Assembly (NCBI RefSeq): GCF_000946815.1
Contig: NZ_CDRZ01000250.1
Coordinates: 1-64,000, forward strand
Length of the DNA: 64,000 nucleotides
Direction of reading: 5' to 3'
Source of the DNA: Syntrophaceticus schinkii
GTDB taxonomy: Bacteria > Bacillota > DSM-12270 > Thermacetogeniales > Thermacetogeniaceae
Part shown: piece by piece, positions 26,242-34,819 of the stretch
Numbering within the stretch: position 1 is the stretch's first letter
How the letters are laid out: every line of letters starts with the position of its first letter
Program-made: the position numbers and the translations under genes
The notes under the pieces: generated by a model
Database searches by the model: none
Told to the model about the DNA's origin: nothing
The model's input: the letters and a program-made list of their open reading frames with translations, nothing else

Positions 26242-27249
26242 ATGTATCGAGGTCATTTAATTGGGGTTGTGGTACCTGCTTTCAATGAATGGGAGTTGAT
26301 TCACGAAACTCTGGTGGCAATTCCCAGTTATGTAGATCGGATTTATGCTGTTGATGATGGCTCAACAGATGGAACCGGTGCAGTAATAGAAAAGCTGCAG
26401 GAAATTGAGGGGAGATTTGTTTGTTTGAGGCATGAAAGGAACAGAGGGGTAGGGGCGGCAATCATCACGGGTTACCAGGAGGCCATTGCGGAAGGGGTAG
26501 ATATTATCGCAGTGATGGCAGGGGATAACCAGATGGATCCGGAGGAGCTGCCCGGGCTGTTGGATCCCATTGTTGAAAGGAGAGCTGATTACACAAAGGG
26601 AAACAGGCTGTTATACCGAGGGCATCGGGATGGAATGGGCAAATGGCGGTATTTCGGCAACACATTGCTCACATTTCTGACGAGAATTGGGTCAGGATAC
26701 TGGCATCTGTCAGACCCCCAAAACGGGTATACAGCCATATCCAGCGTGGTTTTCCAGCGCTTCTCACCTGAGAGTATCTATCCCTGGTATGGTTACTGTA
26801 ATGACCTGCTGGTGAAGCTGAATGCATACGGCTTCAGGGTAATGGATATTACGATGCCTGCCAGATACGGCAGGGAGAAGTCAAAGATACGCTACAGCAC
26901 CTATATTCCCCGTGTATCCTGGCTGCTGCTGCGCAAGTTTTTTTGGAGGCTGCGTGTCAAGTATCTTTTTCTTCAATTCCATCCGCTTGTTCTCTTCTAC
27001 CTGATGGGCATTTTGCTGATACCCCTGGGGCTCCTGGGGTGTGTGAATGCACTTTATCACTTTTTTGTACTTGAGGGGCCGCTGTTTATCAGGGGTGTTC
27101 TTTCCCTGCTGCTGCTGGCAGCAGGCACCCAGTTTTTACTATTTGGTATGGTTTATGATTTGATGGCTTCTCCCGAGATGGAGACAACTGAACTAGATGT
27201 CGAAAGCAAAAAGCAAGCCAGGTTCCGGGGGGAGAGGGGGAGGGGGTGA
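26242..27249 (+). CDS. Glycosyltransferase family 2, dolichol-phosphate-mannose-synthase type, with membrane tail
   Basis: ATG at 26242 follows AGGAG by seven bases; the longer frame upstream lacks similarity. The GT-A domain shows VVVPAFNEWELI, the nucleotide-binding YAVDDGSTDGT and the acceptor-site VMAGDNQMDPEEL. Later SDPQNGYTAIS and KIRYSTYIPRVSWLL match DPM-like transferases. Two hydrophobic helices near the C terminus (FYLMGILLIPLGLLG, VLSLLLLAAGTQFLLFGM) anchor it in the membrane. It probably transfers a sugar from a nucleotide donor to a polyprenyl phosphate. It is followed four bases later by the ATP-grasp gene. Confidence 0.9.
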   Translation: MYRGHLIGVVVPAFNEWELIHETLVAIPSYVDRIYAVDDGSTDGTGAVIEKLQEIEGRFVCLRHERNRGVGAAIITGYQEAIAEGVDIIAVMAGDNQMDPEELPGLLDPIVERRADYTKGNRLLYRGHRDGMGKWRYFGNTLLTFLTRIGSGYWHLSDPQNGYTAISSVVFQRFSPESIYPWYGYCNDLLVKLNAYGFRVMDITMPARYGREKSKIRYSTYIPRVSWLLLRKFFWRLRVKYLFLQFHPLVLFYLMGILLIPLGLLGCVNALYHFFVLEGPLFIRGVLSLLLLAAGTQFLLFGMVYDLMASPEMETTELDVESKKQARFRGERGRG

Positions 27250-27252
27250 AGG

Positions 27253-28320
27253 ATGATGGCAGATGTTGTTGTGCTGGTTACAGGTGCTGGGGCGCCGGGT
27301 ATTGCTGGAACTGTCTATGCCCTGCGAGAAAATCCGGAGAGGAAAAGATTTCGCATTATTTCTACCGATATTAACGGGGATGCGGTGGGGAAGTATTTAA
27401 CCGACAGCTTTTATCAAGTTCCATCTCCGGAGGAAGATGACTACATTCGGAGTCTGGAAAGGATCATCAGGGATGAAGATGTAGATATCATTATCCCTCA
27501 GACCACGAGAGAAATTTTCATCCTTGCAGAACATATGGATCATTTCAGAGGTTTGGGGGTTGAGGTTGTTGTTTCTCCGACTGTTAGCATTAAAACTGCA
27601 AACGATAAATACCTGCTGCTGGAAAAGGCGAAACAGATAAATATTCCCTGCCCGCGTTATTACCTCACTGATTCTGAAACAACTTTAAGGAAGGCAGCAG
27701 GGCTGCTCGGCTATCCACGCAAAAAAGCAGTTGTCAAACCGAGGATCTCCCATGGGATGCGGGGTTTAAGGATACTGTCCGGGGAGAGTTTGGGTGTTGA
27801 TCAATTATTGAACAGCAAACCCGAAGGCTCGGAAATAGATCTGGATTCCCTGGTACAGATCTTGAGCAGGGGTAAATGGCCGGAATTGATTGTTTCGGAT
27901 TATCTTCCTGGTGAGGAATATACAATCGATGTTTTCAGGGGAAGCATAACTGTGGTGATACCGAGAAAAAGGCGCAGCATCAGAAGTGGCATCTCCTTTG
28001 ATGCGGAAGTCGAATTGAGAAAGGATCTGATCGAATACTCTACCAGGCTTGCTGTGGCTCTAAATTTAAAGTACTGCTTCGGGTTTCAGTTTAAAGTGTC
28101 CAGTGATGGTATACCGAAGCTGTTGGAATGTAACCCCAGGGTTCAGGGGACTATGGTGGCCAGTGTGATGGCCGGGTTCAACCTCATCTATTATGCGGTG
28201 ATGGAGGCTCTGGGTGTGCCGGCAGCAGTGGATGCTGTTGATATTGAAGATGGCATGAGGTTTGTTCGCTATTGGGGAGGGGTAGGGGTCATTGACGGCA
28301 GGCTTATCGGAAAAGTTTAA
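27253..28320 (+). CDS. ATP-grasp protein (carbamoyl-phosphate-synthase-like)
   Basis: The 355-residue protein begins with a Rossmann-like N domain (VVVLVTGAGAPGIAGTVYAL). The ATP-grasp fold follows: KAVVKPRISHGMRGL is the ATP-binding loop, LIVSDYLPGEEYTIDVF the second, and PKLLECNPRVQGTMVASVM carries the metal ligands E and N. Such proteins join a carboxylate to an amine or thiol. The substrate is unknown; in glycan loci related proteins attach amino acids to sugars or act early in UDP-sugar pathways. The gene follows the GT2 gene by three bases and overlaps the PHP gene. Confidence 0.85.
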   Translation: MMADVVVLVTGAGAPGIAGTVYALRENPERKRFRIISTDINGDAVGKYLTDSFYQVPSPEEDDYIRSLERIIRDEDVDIIIPQTTREIFILAEHMDHFRGLGVEVVVSPTVSIKTANDKYLLLEKAKQINIPCPRYYLTDSETTLRKAAGLLGYPRKKAVVKPRISHGMRGLRILSGESLGVDQLLNSKPEGSEIDLDSLVQILSRGKWPELIVSDYLPGEEYTIDVFRGSITVVIPRKRRSIRSGISFDAEVELRKDLIEYSTRLAVALNLKYCFGFQFKVSSDGIPKLLECNPRVQGTMVASVMAGFNLIYYAVMEALGVPAAVDAVDIEDGMRFVRYWGGVGVIDGRLIGKV

Positions 28321-28966
28321 AGAGGTGATCTTAAACAAGAAATGCCTTTTTCACCTGCATACCAGCTATACCGACGGAAAGTGTACAGTGAATGACTACT
28401 GTAAGTGGGCGGTTGATCATGCCTTTGAGGTGCTGATTTTTACCGAACACATCAGAAAAAACCCTTCCTATGATTTCAACACATTTCTTGCGGATATTGA
28501 AAAGGCCAGGATCTGCTATCCTGGCCTGGATATTTGGGCAGGTGTGGAGGCAAAAGTTCTGCCTGGAGGGGAGCTGGATATTGCACCTGAGGTGGCATCC
28601 AGGGTTCCGCTTATCTGTTTTGCCTGTCACTCTTTCCCGAAAGACAGAGAGTTATATCAAAAATCGCTGCAGAATCTATTTTCTTCGCCAGAATGGAGGG
28701 ACAAGATCAGGGTCTGGGTGCACCCCGGGCGTTTCTTAAAAAAAGCGGGACTCCTCTCCGGAAGTTTTTCTCTTTTACACAACCTGGCTGCCGCTGCAAT
28801 CAGACAGGGGGTCCTGGTTGAGGTTAATCTAAGAGAAAACCTGCTGTCTGATTCCTTGATGAGATCGATCCCCGTGCAGCTGTTGATCAGGGGTTTTGAT
28901 GCCCATTCACTTGCCGACCTCGATGAATGCTGCACTTGGGCAGTGCCAGCTATAAAAGCCACCTGA
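28292..28966 (+). CDS. PHP-domain metal-dependent phosphoesterase
   Basis: The 224-residue protein has the PHP metal ligands in order: FHLHTSYTDG, FTEHIRKN, GVEAKVLPGGE, CHSFPKD, VHPGRF and GFDAHS. PHP enzymes hydrolyse phosphate esters, for example histidinol phosphate. TTG at 28292 follows GGAGGGG and overlaps the ATP-grasp gene by 29 bases; GTG at 28325 is an alternative. The pairing with ATP-grasp occurs in surface-sugar clusters, but the substrate is not known. The 3' end overlaps the convergent PIG-L gene by 17 bases, so no terminator lies between. Confidence 0.82.
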   Translation: MTAGLSEKFKEVILNKKCLFHLHTSYTDGKCTVNDYCKWAVDHAFEVLIFTEHIRKNPSYDFNTFLADIEKARICYPGLDIWAGVEAKVLPGGELDIAPEVASRVPLICFACHSFPKDRELYQKSLQNLFSSPEWRDKIRVWVHPGRFLKKAGLLSGSFSLLHNLAAAAIRQGVLVEVNLRENLLSDSLMRSIPVQLLIRGFDAHSLADLDECCTWAVPAIKAT

Positions 28967-29579
28967 TCACCTCAAAGGCCTCGGCATACTCTGCATTGCA
29001 CTGCACCCCCCGGGTTTTCGCCAATCCGAAAATAAACTCCTCAGAAAAATAGGATTTGTTTTGAATTATTTGGGAGTGATATTTGGACAGCATCTGATAC
29101 TTTTTGAGAACATGTTCCCTTGTTAAAGGAACAAAAAGCTGGGTATGAAACCCGGTGTGGTTCCAGGGCAGTTCATAGCAGATGATGCTGGCTGTTGTTT
29201 TAAATGCTCTGATCATTTCATTGGCTATTGTCTGGTGGTCTTGATGAAAGTCGTTGAGGGAGGGGCCTACAACCAGCTGCGGCTTAAATGTATCCCTGAT
29301 CTTGACCAGGTTTTCCAGGACCTCCTGCCTGTAGTGATGCAGTCTGCGCACCTGATAGTTAAATATTTGATAATTGGTTTCATTTAATCCAAGGCCGCTG
29401 ATCACATTTAAGAACTCTTTTTTTAAAGTATCTCTTGGTAAACCTTCGGGAAGGGATTCCTCTGCGGTGGAGAAGACTATCCACAGTAAAGGGCTTTGCT
29501 TTTCGATGAGCCAGGTGATCAGCCCTCCACACCCCAATTCAGCATCATCGGTATGTGGTGATAGAATCAGTGCCCTCAT
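28950..29579 (-). CDS. PIG-L/LmbE-family N-acetyl sugar deacetylase
   Basis: The family removes acetyl groups from N-acetylglucosamine attached to lipids or thiols. The zinc motif SPHTDDAELGCGG lies at residues 7-19 and the second ligand in FHQDHQTIANEM. The 209-residue length is normal. The start overlaps the stop of the DUF354 gene by four bases (ATGA), so the two are coupled and probably act in sequence: a sugar is added to a carrier and then deacetylated. Confidence 0.88.
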   Translation of the reverse strand: MRALILSPHTDDAELGCGGLITWLIEKQSPLLWIVFSTAEESLPEGLPRDTLKKEFLNVISGLGLNETNYQIFNYQVRRLHHYRQEVLENLVKIRDTFKPQLVVGPSLNDFHQDHQTIANEMIRAFKTTASIICYELPWNHTGFHTQLFVPLTREHVLKKYQMLSKYHSQIIQNKSYFSEEFIFGLAKTRGVQCNAEYAEAFEVIRWLL

Positions 29580-30664
29580 TTATCTTCCCCCGCCTTTAAA
29601 TATATCCAGGTACTCCGGTTGATCGGAGATATTTTTTTATGTCTTCCTGGGAAGTTTTCCACAAGCCAAACTTTAAACATGGTCACATCCAGCTTATCTT
29701 TAATTAACCTGTTTTTTTTCTGCCGGCACTCAATTTTTAAGTTTGGACTCTTGAGAACTTCGAGGGCTTTCGGCAGGGCTTCCACTTCAGCATCAAAGAA
29801 ATCCAGCAGCCCGTATTTTTGCAGCTCAGTAAAGATACCGCAGTGTTTGGCAGTAGTGGAAACATGGATGGCATATGTCCCCAGTAATGCTGCTTCTGCT
29901 GCGGTAGTGCCCCCTTCTCCCAGATAGAGGCTGGCATAGTAGAGCAAGTGATGCAGCTTTTCCGGAGCGACCCGGATATTATAGTTCTCCCATGCGGGAT
30001 CCTCCTTGCCTTCTGCAACAACGAAAACCCGCCCATATCTTTCGAGGGTCTTCACCAGCTTAATTTTATCCCTGATGCCGTGCTGGCCGATGTCATGGCT
30101 GGCAGACCAGGAGATAAACCTGACAATAGAAAATATCTCCTGCTCACTGATGTCTATTTCTTTCAGGACCTCCGGATTTGGTGTAAAAGAGTTTGGGTGC
30201 AGATAGGCCAGCTCATGAAAGCCATCATAAAAAAACTGTTTTCTTCCCAGTTTGCGTTTAAAGGAGGAAGGGGTAAAAATGTAGTCAACAAAAGGGGCGT
30301 ACAAAAGATACTGCTCCCGGGAGTGTTCGGTATCCTCAAAGATGATGCAGGGCTTTTTTAACAATTTGGAAATGTGGGCAGCACGGATGGAGCCCGCACC
30401 GAGGAAGATGTCCGGATCAAGTCCCTTGACCGCTTGATACATTCTCCAATCAAGGAGCGGCAGATTGACAGCTTTACTAAAAAGTGAGGTTCCGTAGCTG
30501 CCGAGTTTAATAAAGGGAAAGCCGTACCTTTCCAGCAGTCTGATGGAAAGGTCCTTGTCGCTTGCGGTGAGCAAGATATCGTGGCCTTGTTGGCTCAGCT
30601 GCTTGATCATATTTTTAAAAAAGTGTACATGTGCCGGGTGATTGATATCCACTACTATCTTCAT
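29576..30664 (-). CDS. DUF354 glycosyltransferase-like protein (MGT/GT-B fold)
   Basis: The 362-residue protein begins MKIVVDINHPAHVHFFKNM, the hallmark of DUF354. Further family motifs are ASDKDLSIRLLERYG, DPDIFLGAGSIRAAHISKLL and the donor-binding LYLGEGGTTAAEAALLGT. The fold is that of UDP-GlcNAc 2-epimerase/GT-B enzymes. DUF354 is common in archaea and in some bacterial polysaccharide loci. It is followed by the coupled PIG-L gene. ATG at 30664 lies after GAGGGATAAAA. Confidence 0.87.
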   Translation of the reverse strand: MKIVVDINHPAHVHFFKNMIKQLSQQGHDILLTASDKDLSIRLLERYGFPFIKLGSYGTSLFSKAVNLPLLDWRMYQAVKGLDPDIFLGAGSIRAAHISKLLKKPCIIFEDTEHSREQYLLYAPFVDYIFTPSSFKRKLGRKQFFYDGFHELAYLHPNSFTPNPEVLKEIDISEQEIFSIVRFISWSASHDIGQHGIRDKIKLVKTLERYGRVFVVAEGKEDPAWENYNIRVAPEKLHHLLYYASLYLGEGGTTAAEAALLGTYAIHVSTTAKHCGIFTELQKYGLLDFFDAEVEALPKALEVLKSPNLKIECRQKKNRLIKDKLDVTMFKVWLVENFPGRHKKISPINRSTWIYLKAGEDK

Positions 30665-30688
30665 TTTTATCCCTCGTTAAAAGTCTAT

Positions 30689-31714
30689 TTACCCGATATG
30701 CCCAAAGGCAAAATTGCTCAACCCTTCATAAATGGAGAGTGGCAGCACCTGCAGCAGTTTCGCCGCCATTTGATAGGTAAATCCGTCCCGGTTCACAATC
30801 TGTGAGCGAGGGTTTTGGGGGTAATAGCTATAGGACAGCTTTTTTTCTACAGTCCCCCAGCGGCTTTTAAAATGAATCAAGCCGGAGTTATCGGCAGATA
30901 CCCTCCCAAAATCGAAATACCTGTAACCCCTGACGCAGGCATCTTCAATGCTTTTCCACAGTAAGGCATTATAGGGACGGCACTGCATGTAGGCTGGGTC
31001 TGCGGCGCCGTATCCGTAAATAAGATGGTCATTAAAGGAAAGCATCACCCCCCCGGCGATGATTTTACTGTTATAGAGGGCGATATAGAGCGTAGCATGA
31101 CCATCCAGGTAAAGAAAGAGGTTTTTAAAGAAATTCCAGGGGTGGCAGGGGGATCCTAACCTCTTTTTCGTGATGCAGTTTAAACGGTAAAATTCTTTTA
31201 ATGCTTTAGGATCCTTTGTCTCTTCTACTCTGACCCCATATTTCCGGGACTGTCTGATATTTCTCCGCACATTGCCTTTAATTGTTTTCCATACCTCTTC
31301 AGGGTTATTTGACAATTCGAGAATGTAGGTGGAGTAGCAGTCGGTGAACTGAAAAGAACTGTGGTCCAGGGAATCTCTCACTTCCAGGTAGGAAGGCTTC
31401 AATTCCTCTACCAGTTCCAGCGCTGTGGTGAGCAAGGCAGACTGGGAAGCGGGATCTCCTAGGATGCTGCACCTATAGGCGAAGGGGAGTGAAGATAACC
31501 TGTTTCCCGTCAGAATGCTCTTAATATAAAAAAGGGGTAATAGGCCGGTCATTTGTCCGCAATTATTTTTGGCAAAAAGATAATATGGCCTGTAGTTAAA
31601 TGTATCACAGAGAAATTTCCTCCACTCCGGTGTATGAAAAAGGCCCGCCTCTGGCTTTTGAGCGAGGAAATCTCTCCATATAGACTCATCGGTTTCCTGA
31701 ACGATCTCGATCAT
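30689..31714 (-). CDS. FemAB-like GNAT aminoacyl/acyl transferase
   Basis: The 341-residue protein belongs to the FemAB-related group with two GNAT folds. EAGLFHTPEWRKFLCDTF opens the first and NVRRNIRQSRKYGVRVEE the second. IIAGGVMLSFNDHLIYGYGA and YRYFDFGRVSADNSGLIHFK are typical of the version seen in exopolysaccharide clusters. Members transfer amino acids from aminoacyl-tRNA or acyl groups to sugar amines. ATG at 31714 follows GGTGG by five bases. Within the locus the acceptor may be the amino sugar freed by the PIG-L enzyme (inference). Confidence 0.83.
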   Translation of the reverse strand: MIEIVQETDESIWRDFLAQKPEAGLFHTPEWRKFLCDTFNYRPYYLFAKNNCGQMTGLLPLFYIKSILTGNRLSSLPFAYRCSILGDPASQSALLTTALELVEELKPSYLEVRDSLDHSSFQFTDCYSTYILELSNNPEEVWKTIKGNVRRNIRQSRKYGVRVEETKDPKALKEFYRLNCITKKRLGSPCHPWNFFKNLFLYLDGHATLYIALYNSKIIAGGVMLSFNDHLIYGYGAADPAYMQCRPYNALLWKSIEDACVRGYRYFDFGRVSADNSGLIHFKSRWGTVEKKLSYSYYPQNPRSQIVNRDGFTYQMAAKLLQVLPLSIYEGLSNFAFGHIG

Positions 31715-31778
31715 TTCTACCACCTTTCAGCTGCTTGAGCTTATTTTATAGAGCTGGAACCAGGCGTACACATTATGA

Positions 31779-31933
31779 TATTCAGGGATTCTGGGTGTGT
31801 TACTCGAGTCACCTGAAGAGGTTTATCAGGTATACAGACAGGTAGTTTCCCCGGTGAAGTTAGGGAACGTATCAGCAGAAAGGTGATGGAATACCGGGCT
31901 TTATTTGTGAATATAATAGGCCCCGAATGGTAA
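31779..31933 (+). pseudogene. Possible gene tail in two frames
   Basis: One frame reads GILGVLLESPEEVYQVYRQV; a second frame continues GEVRERISRKVMEYRALF and ends IIGPEW before TAA. Both are protein-like and join naturally after a one-base correction near 31855. I do not recognise the family. It fills the gap before the first deacetylase and is probably the eroded end of a former gene. Confidence 0.35.
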
Positions 31934-31952
31934 GCAGAGGGGGCCACATTAC

Positions 31953-32864
31953 ATGCAAGATCCAAGTTTATCTATAACAGTTGATCTGGAGGACTGGTAT
32001 CACATTCCATCGGTCTGTGGGTCGCCTTTTTCTGTATTTGATGGTATTGACGACTTTTTCGGCAAGTGGTGCTGCCGTTATGATTATTTGAGCGAACCCA
32101 CCGCAAGGGTGCTCGATCTTTTAGATGAGTTCGGTATTACTGCCACTTTTTTTATTGTAGCTGATCTATTAAATCATTATCCCGGCCTGGTGGAGAGGGT
32201 GGTGGAGAGGGGCCATGAAATCGCCTGTCATGGTTTGGATCATTCCTGCAAGATCCACCCGGAGACCAGGGAACCCTTGATCAGCCGCAGTGAATTTGAG
32301 GAGCGGACGCTGCTGGCCAAGGAAATGCTGGAAGCGGCTTGTGGGGAGAAAGTTATCGGGTACCGCGCTCCTAATGTTCTGGTTGCTGGATGGATGCTGG
32401 ATTCACTGGAAGAGATGGGGTTTAAATATGACTCATCTGTGTGTGTGAATTCCTTATATAACAAAACCGATTCAGCTCTCAAAGGTGTTTTCTCTCATCC
32501 TTACCACCCTGTGGGTGGCCTTTTAGAACCTGGTGAAGGAAGGCCTTTTTGGGAATTTCCCTGGTCATATCTGGATCTGCTCGGTTTTAAGATCCCCTCA
32601 TCAGGTGGGCCTATGCTGAGATTTCTTGGTTCCTCCATCATTGCAAAGGGCCTGCAACAGAGCATGGCCAGAGGGCATACGGTGTTCTATTTTCATCCCT
32701 TGGATATTTCCCTGGAGAGCTTCCCTAAAGCCGGGAGGGGAAGGCCGCTCTATTGGGCTGTCAAGGGAAGGGTGGTAGAGGAAAGAATCAGGTCTATCCT
32801 GCGAAAATTTCAGCATGTAAGAAAAATAACTTTAAAAGAAGCTCTTCTGGAAAGCAATGGCTAG
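31953..32864 (+). CDS. Polysaccharide deacetylase (NodB fold, exopolysaccharide type)
   Basis: The 303-residue protein starts with SITVDLEDWYHIP, in which the aspartates serve as base and metal ligand. ITATFFIVADLLNHYPGLV and HEIACHGLDHSC contain the second metal motif (HxxxH). GYRAPNVLVAGWMLDSLEEM and FKYDSSVCVNSL complete the fold, and a C-terminal DUF3473-like extension follows with VFYFHPLDIS. The family removes acetyl groups from polymer sugars. ATG at 31953 has a GGGGG site nine bases upstream. This is the first of three related deacetylases here. Confidence 0.9.
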   Translation: MQDPSLSITVDLEDWYHIPSVCGSPFSVFDGIDDFFGKWCCRYDYLSEPTARVLDLLDEFGITATFFIVADLLNHYPGLVERVVERGHEIACHGLDHSCKIHPETREPLISRSEFEERTLLAKEMLEAACGEKVIGYRAPNVLVAGWMLDSLEEMGFKYDSSVCVNSLYNKTDSALKGVFSHPYHPVGGLLEPGEGRPFWEFPWSYLDLLGFKIPSSGGPMLRFLGSSIIAKGLQQSMARGHTVFYFHPLDISLESFPKAGRGRPLYWAVKGRVVEERIRSILRKFQHVRKITLKEALLESNG

Positions 32865-32932
32865 TGCCGGCGATGTAGACGATTGATGCTTGGTTAAAGT
32901 GCCTTGATAATCCGGGGAAACGGGGTGATCAG

Positions 32933-33724
32933 TTGCCGGGGCTTTTAAGTTATCTCGATTTTACATTAGAGCAGTATGCAAGGTTATGTAGAGCTATAAA
33001 AGGATCAAAGTATCAAGTCCTAACAATGAGAGAGTTATTAGAATGCTCCTCCCAGGATGGACACTTGCTCATTATGCGTCATGATGTTGATGAAGATGCC
33101 AGAAATGCTCTGGATATGGCGAGAGTGGAGCATGATTTAGGCATCAGGGCTACGTACTATTTCCGAGTCAGAAAAAGGGTTTTTGTCCCTGCCATTATTG
33201 ATGAGATTGCTTTATACGGGCACGAGATCGGCTATCATTACGAAACCCTGGACAAAACCCGGGGAAAAACGAGAAGGGCTTTGAGCCTTTTTGCTGCAGA
33301 GCTGGCGATGCTGCGGGAGAGGTATGAGATCAAAACTGCCTGTATGCACGGCAACCCCCTCACCAAATACGATAACAAAAAAATTTGGGAGAATTGCGAA
33401 CTGGGTCACTTTGATCTGATTGGTGAGCCCTACCTATCTTTGGATTACAATCAATTTTTATATTTATCAGACAGTGGGAGAACATGGCTGAGAAATAAAA
33501 ACAAGATCAAGGATAGGGTCAGCTCCATTAATATGCCTCCGGTTCAGGTAAAACATACAGGTGACCTGATCGAACTGATCACTGGTGGTGGTTTCGAAAA
33601 GATCTGTATTCTTACGCATCCGAAAAGATGGAGCAAAAACCTGATCAACTACCTGACATACTACTTCATCGATCTGGCTTACAATGCAGGAAAAAAGGTG
33701 ACAAGGGTGATGTTTTTGTTATGA
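32933..33724 (+). CDS. Polysaccharide-deacetylase-like protein
   Basis: The 263-residue protein has the NodB-type signatures in weakened form: LLIMRHDVDEDARNALDMA, GIRATYYFRVRKRVF and EIGYHYETLD, where the histidine pair HxxxH is reduced to YHYE. It lacks the RAP motif of classical deacetylases. TTG at 32933 is the start, with GGGGTGATCAG before it. The stop overlaps the next start by ATGA. It may be an enzyme of changed specificity or a non-catalytic partner of the next protein. Confidence 0.75.
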   Translation: MPGLLSYLDFTLEQYARLCRAIKGSKYQVLTMRELLECSSQDGHLLIMRHDVDEDARNALDMARVEHDLGIRATYYFRVRKRVFVPAIIDEIALYGHEIGYHYETLDKTRGKTRRALSLFAAELAMLRERYEIKTACMHGNPLTKYDNKKIWENCELGHFDLIGEPYLSLDYNQFLYLSDSGRTWLRNKNKIKDRVSSINMPPVQVKHTGDLIELITGGGFEKICILTHPKRWSKNLINYLTYYFIDLAYNAGKKVTRVMFLL

Positions 33725-34818
33725 ATGGGAAGATGGCGGCTTATGTTAAGCGATATTTGGATATATCGGATGAAGAGATATTCGAGAACAGCGAACTGCT
33801 TTTGGATACCCTTTTTTACAGGAAGCAGGTGGCTGTTCAGCAAAGTCCAGGAAGGAAAAATGAACGGACATTTATGTCTTATGCCCGTATATTTGGTTTC
33901 GACTCCAGCCAGGTGAGAGCCCCTCTTTTTAAGCTCCTGTCATGCAGACCTTCGTGTGCTTTTCAGCACCCGGACGGTAAAAACTTTGCCATCTGTTTAA
34001 CTCATGATGTGGATGAAATATACCCCACCTGGATACACAACCTTCTGGCTGCGGCTTATAGTCTTGGCCGGCTTGATTTTCAGGAGATGAAAAAATATTT
34101 TTCATGGAGATTTAGAGGGAAAAACAGGTCACCATTTCTCAATTTCCGCGATATTATGGAATTAGAAGCAAAATACGGTGCAAAGTCAACCTTCTATCTT
34201 TTGACCTCAGGCAGAGATCATATCAGGTTCAGGTACAATATCGAAGATATTGGAAGCATGATCAGGGATATCGCTGAGAGCGGTTGGGAAATAGGGCTGC
34301 ATGGAGGTTACTATACATACGACAGTCTTCAGAGGATCAAGGATGAAAAAAATAAATTGGAAGAAGTTCTGGGGAAGCAGGTTTTTGGATACAGGAATCA
34401 CTATTTGCGCTTTCTGGTTCCTGAAACCTGGGAGCTCCTGGCGCGGGCGGGGTTTAAATATGACACCACCTTTGGTTTTAATGATCAGGTAGGGTTCAGG
34501 AATGGCCTCTGTCACCCCTTTAGACCTTTTAACCTGGCGAGAGACCAGGAGATCGATATCTTGGAGCTCCCCTTGAATATTATGGACTGTGCCATGATGG
34601 AATTGGCAGCTTCTGAGAAAGATGCCTGGGAAATAGTATCAGAACTGATTGATACAGCAGCAGAGCACCACGGTGTTTTGACTTTGCTCTGGCACAACAA
34701 TTCTTTTCATTACCCACCCCGCCGCGGCTGCCATAAACTTTATGAAAAGATTCTCGAATATGGAGCTCAAAAGAACGCCTGGATGACTTCTGGAGAGGAA
34801 ATATGGAGGTGGTGGTAA
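33721..34818 (+). CDS. Polysaccharide deacetylase-family protein with N-terminal extension
   Basis: The 365-residue protein starts at an ATG overlapping the previous stop. An N-terminal domain of ~85 residues precedes the NodB fold. The latter shows AICLTHDVDEIYPTWIHN, GAKSTFYLLTSGRD, WEIGLHGGYYTYD, KQVFGYRNHYLRF and LTLLWHNNSF. Instead of two histidines in HxxxH it has LHGGY, so metal binding differs from the classical type. It is coupled to the upstream relative and followed one base later by a FemAB-like gene. The three genes form an apparent sub-operon. Confidence 0.82.
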   Translation: MNGKMAAYVKRYLDISDEEIFENSELLLDTLFYRKQVAVQQSPGRKNERTFMSYARIFGFDSSQVRAPLFKLLSCRPSCAFQHPDGKNFAICLTHDVDEIYPTWIHNLLAAAYSLGRLDFQEMKKYFSWRFRGKNRSPFLNFRDIMELEAKYGAKSTFYLLTSGRDHIRFRYNIEDIGSMIRDIAESGWEIGLHGGYYTYDSLQRIKDEKNKLEEVLGKQVFGYRNHYLRFLVPETWELLARAGFKYDTTFGFNDQVGFRNGLCHPFRPFNLARDQEIDILELPLNIMDCAMMELAASEKDAWEIVSELIDTAAEHHGVLTLLWHNNSFHYPPRRGCHKLYEKILEYGAQKNAWMTSGEEIWRWW

Positions 34819-34819
34819 A

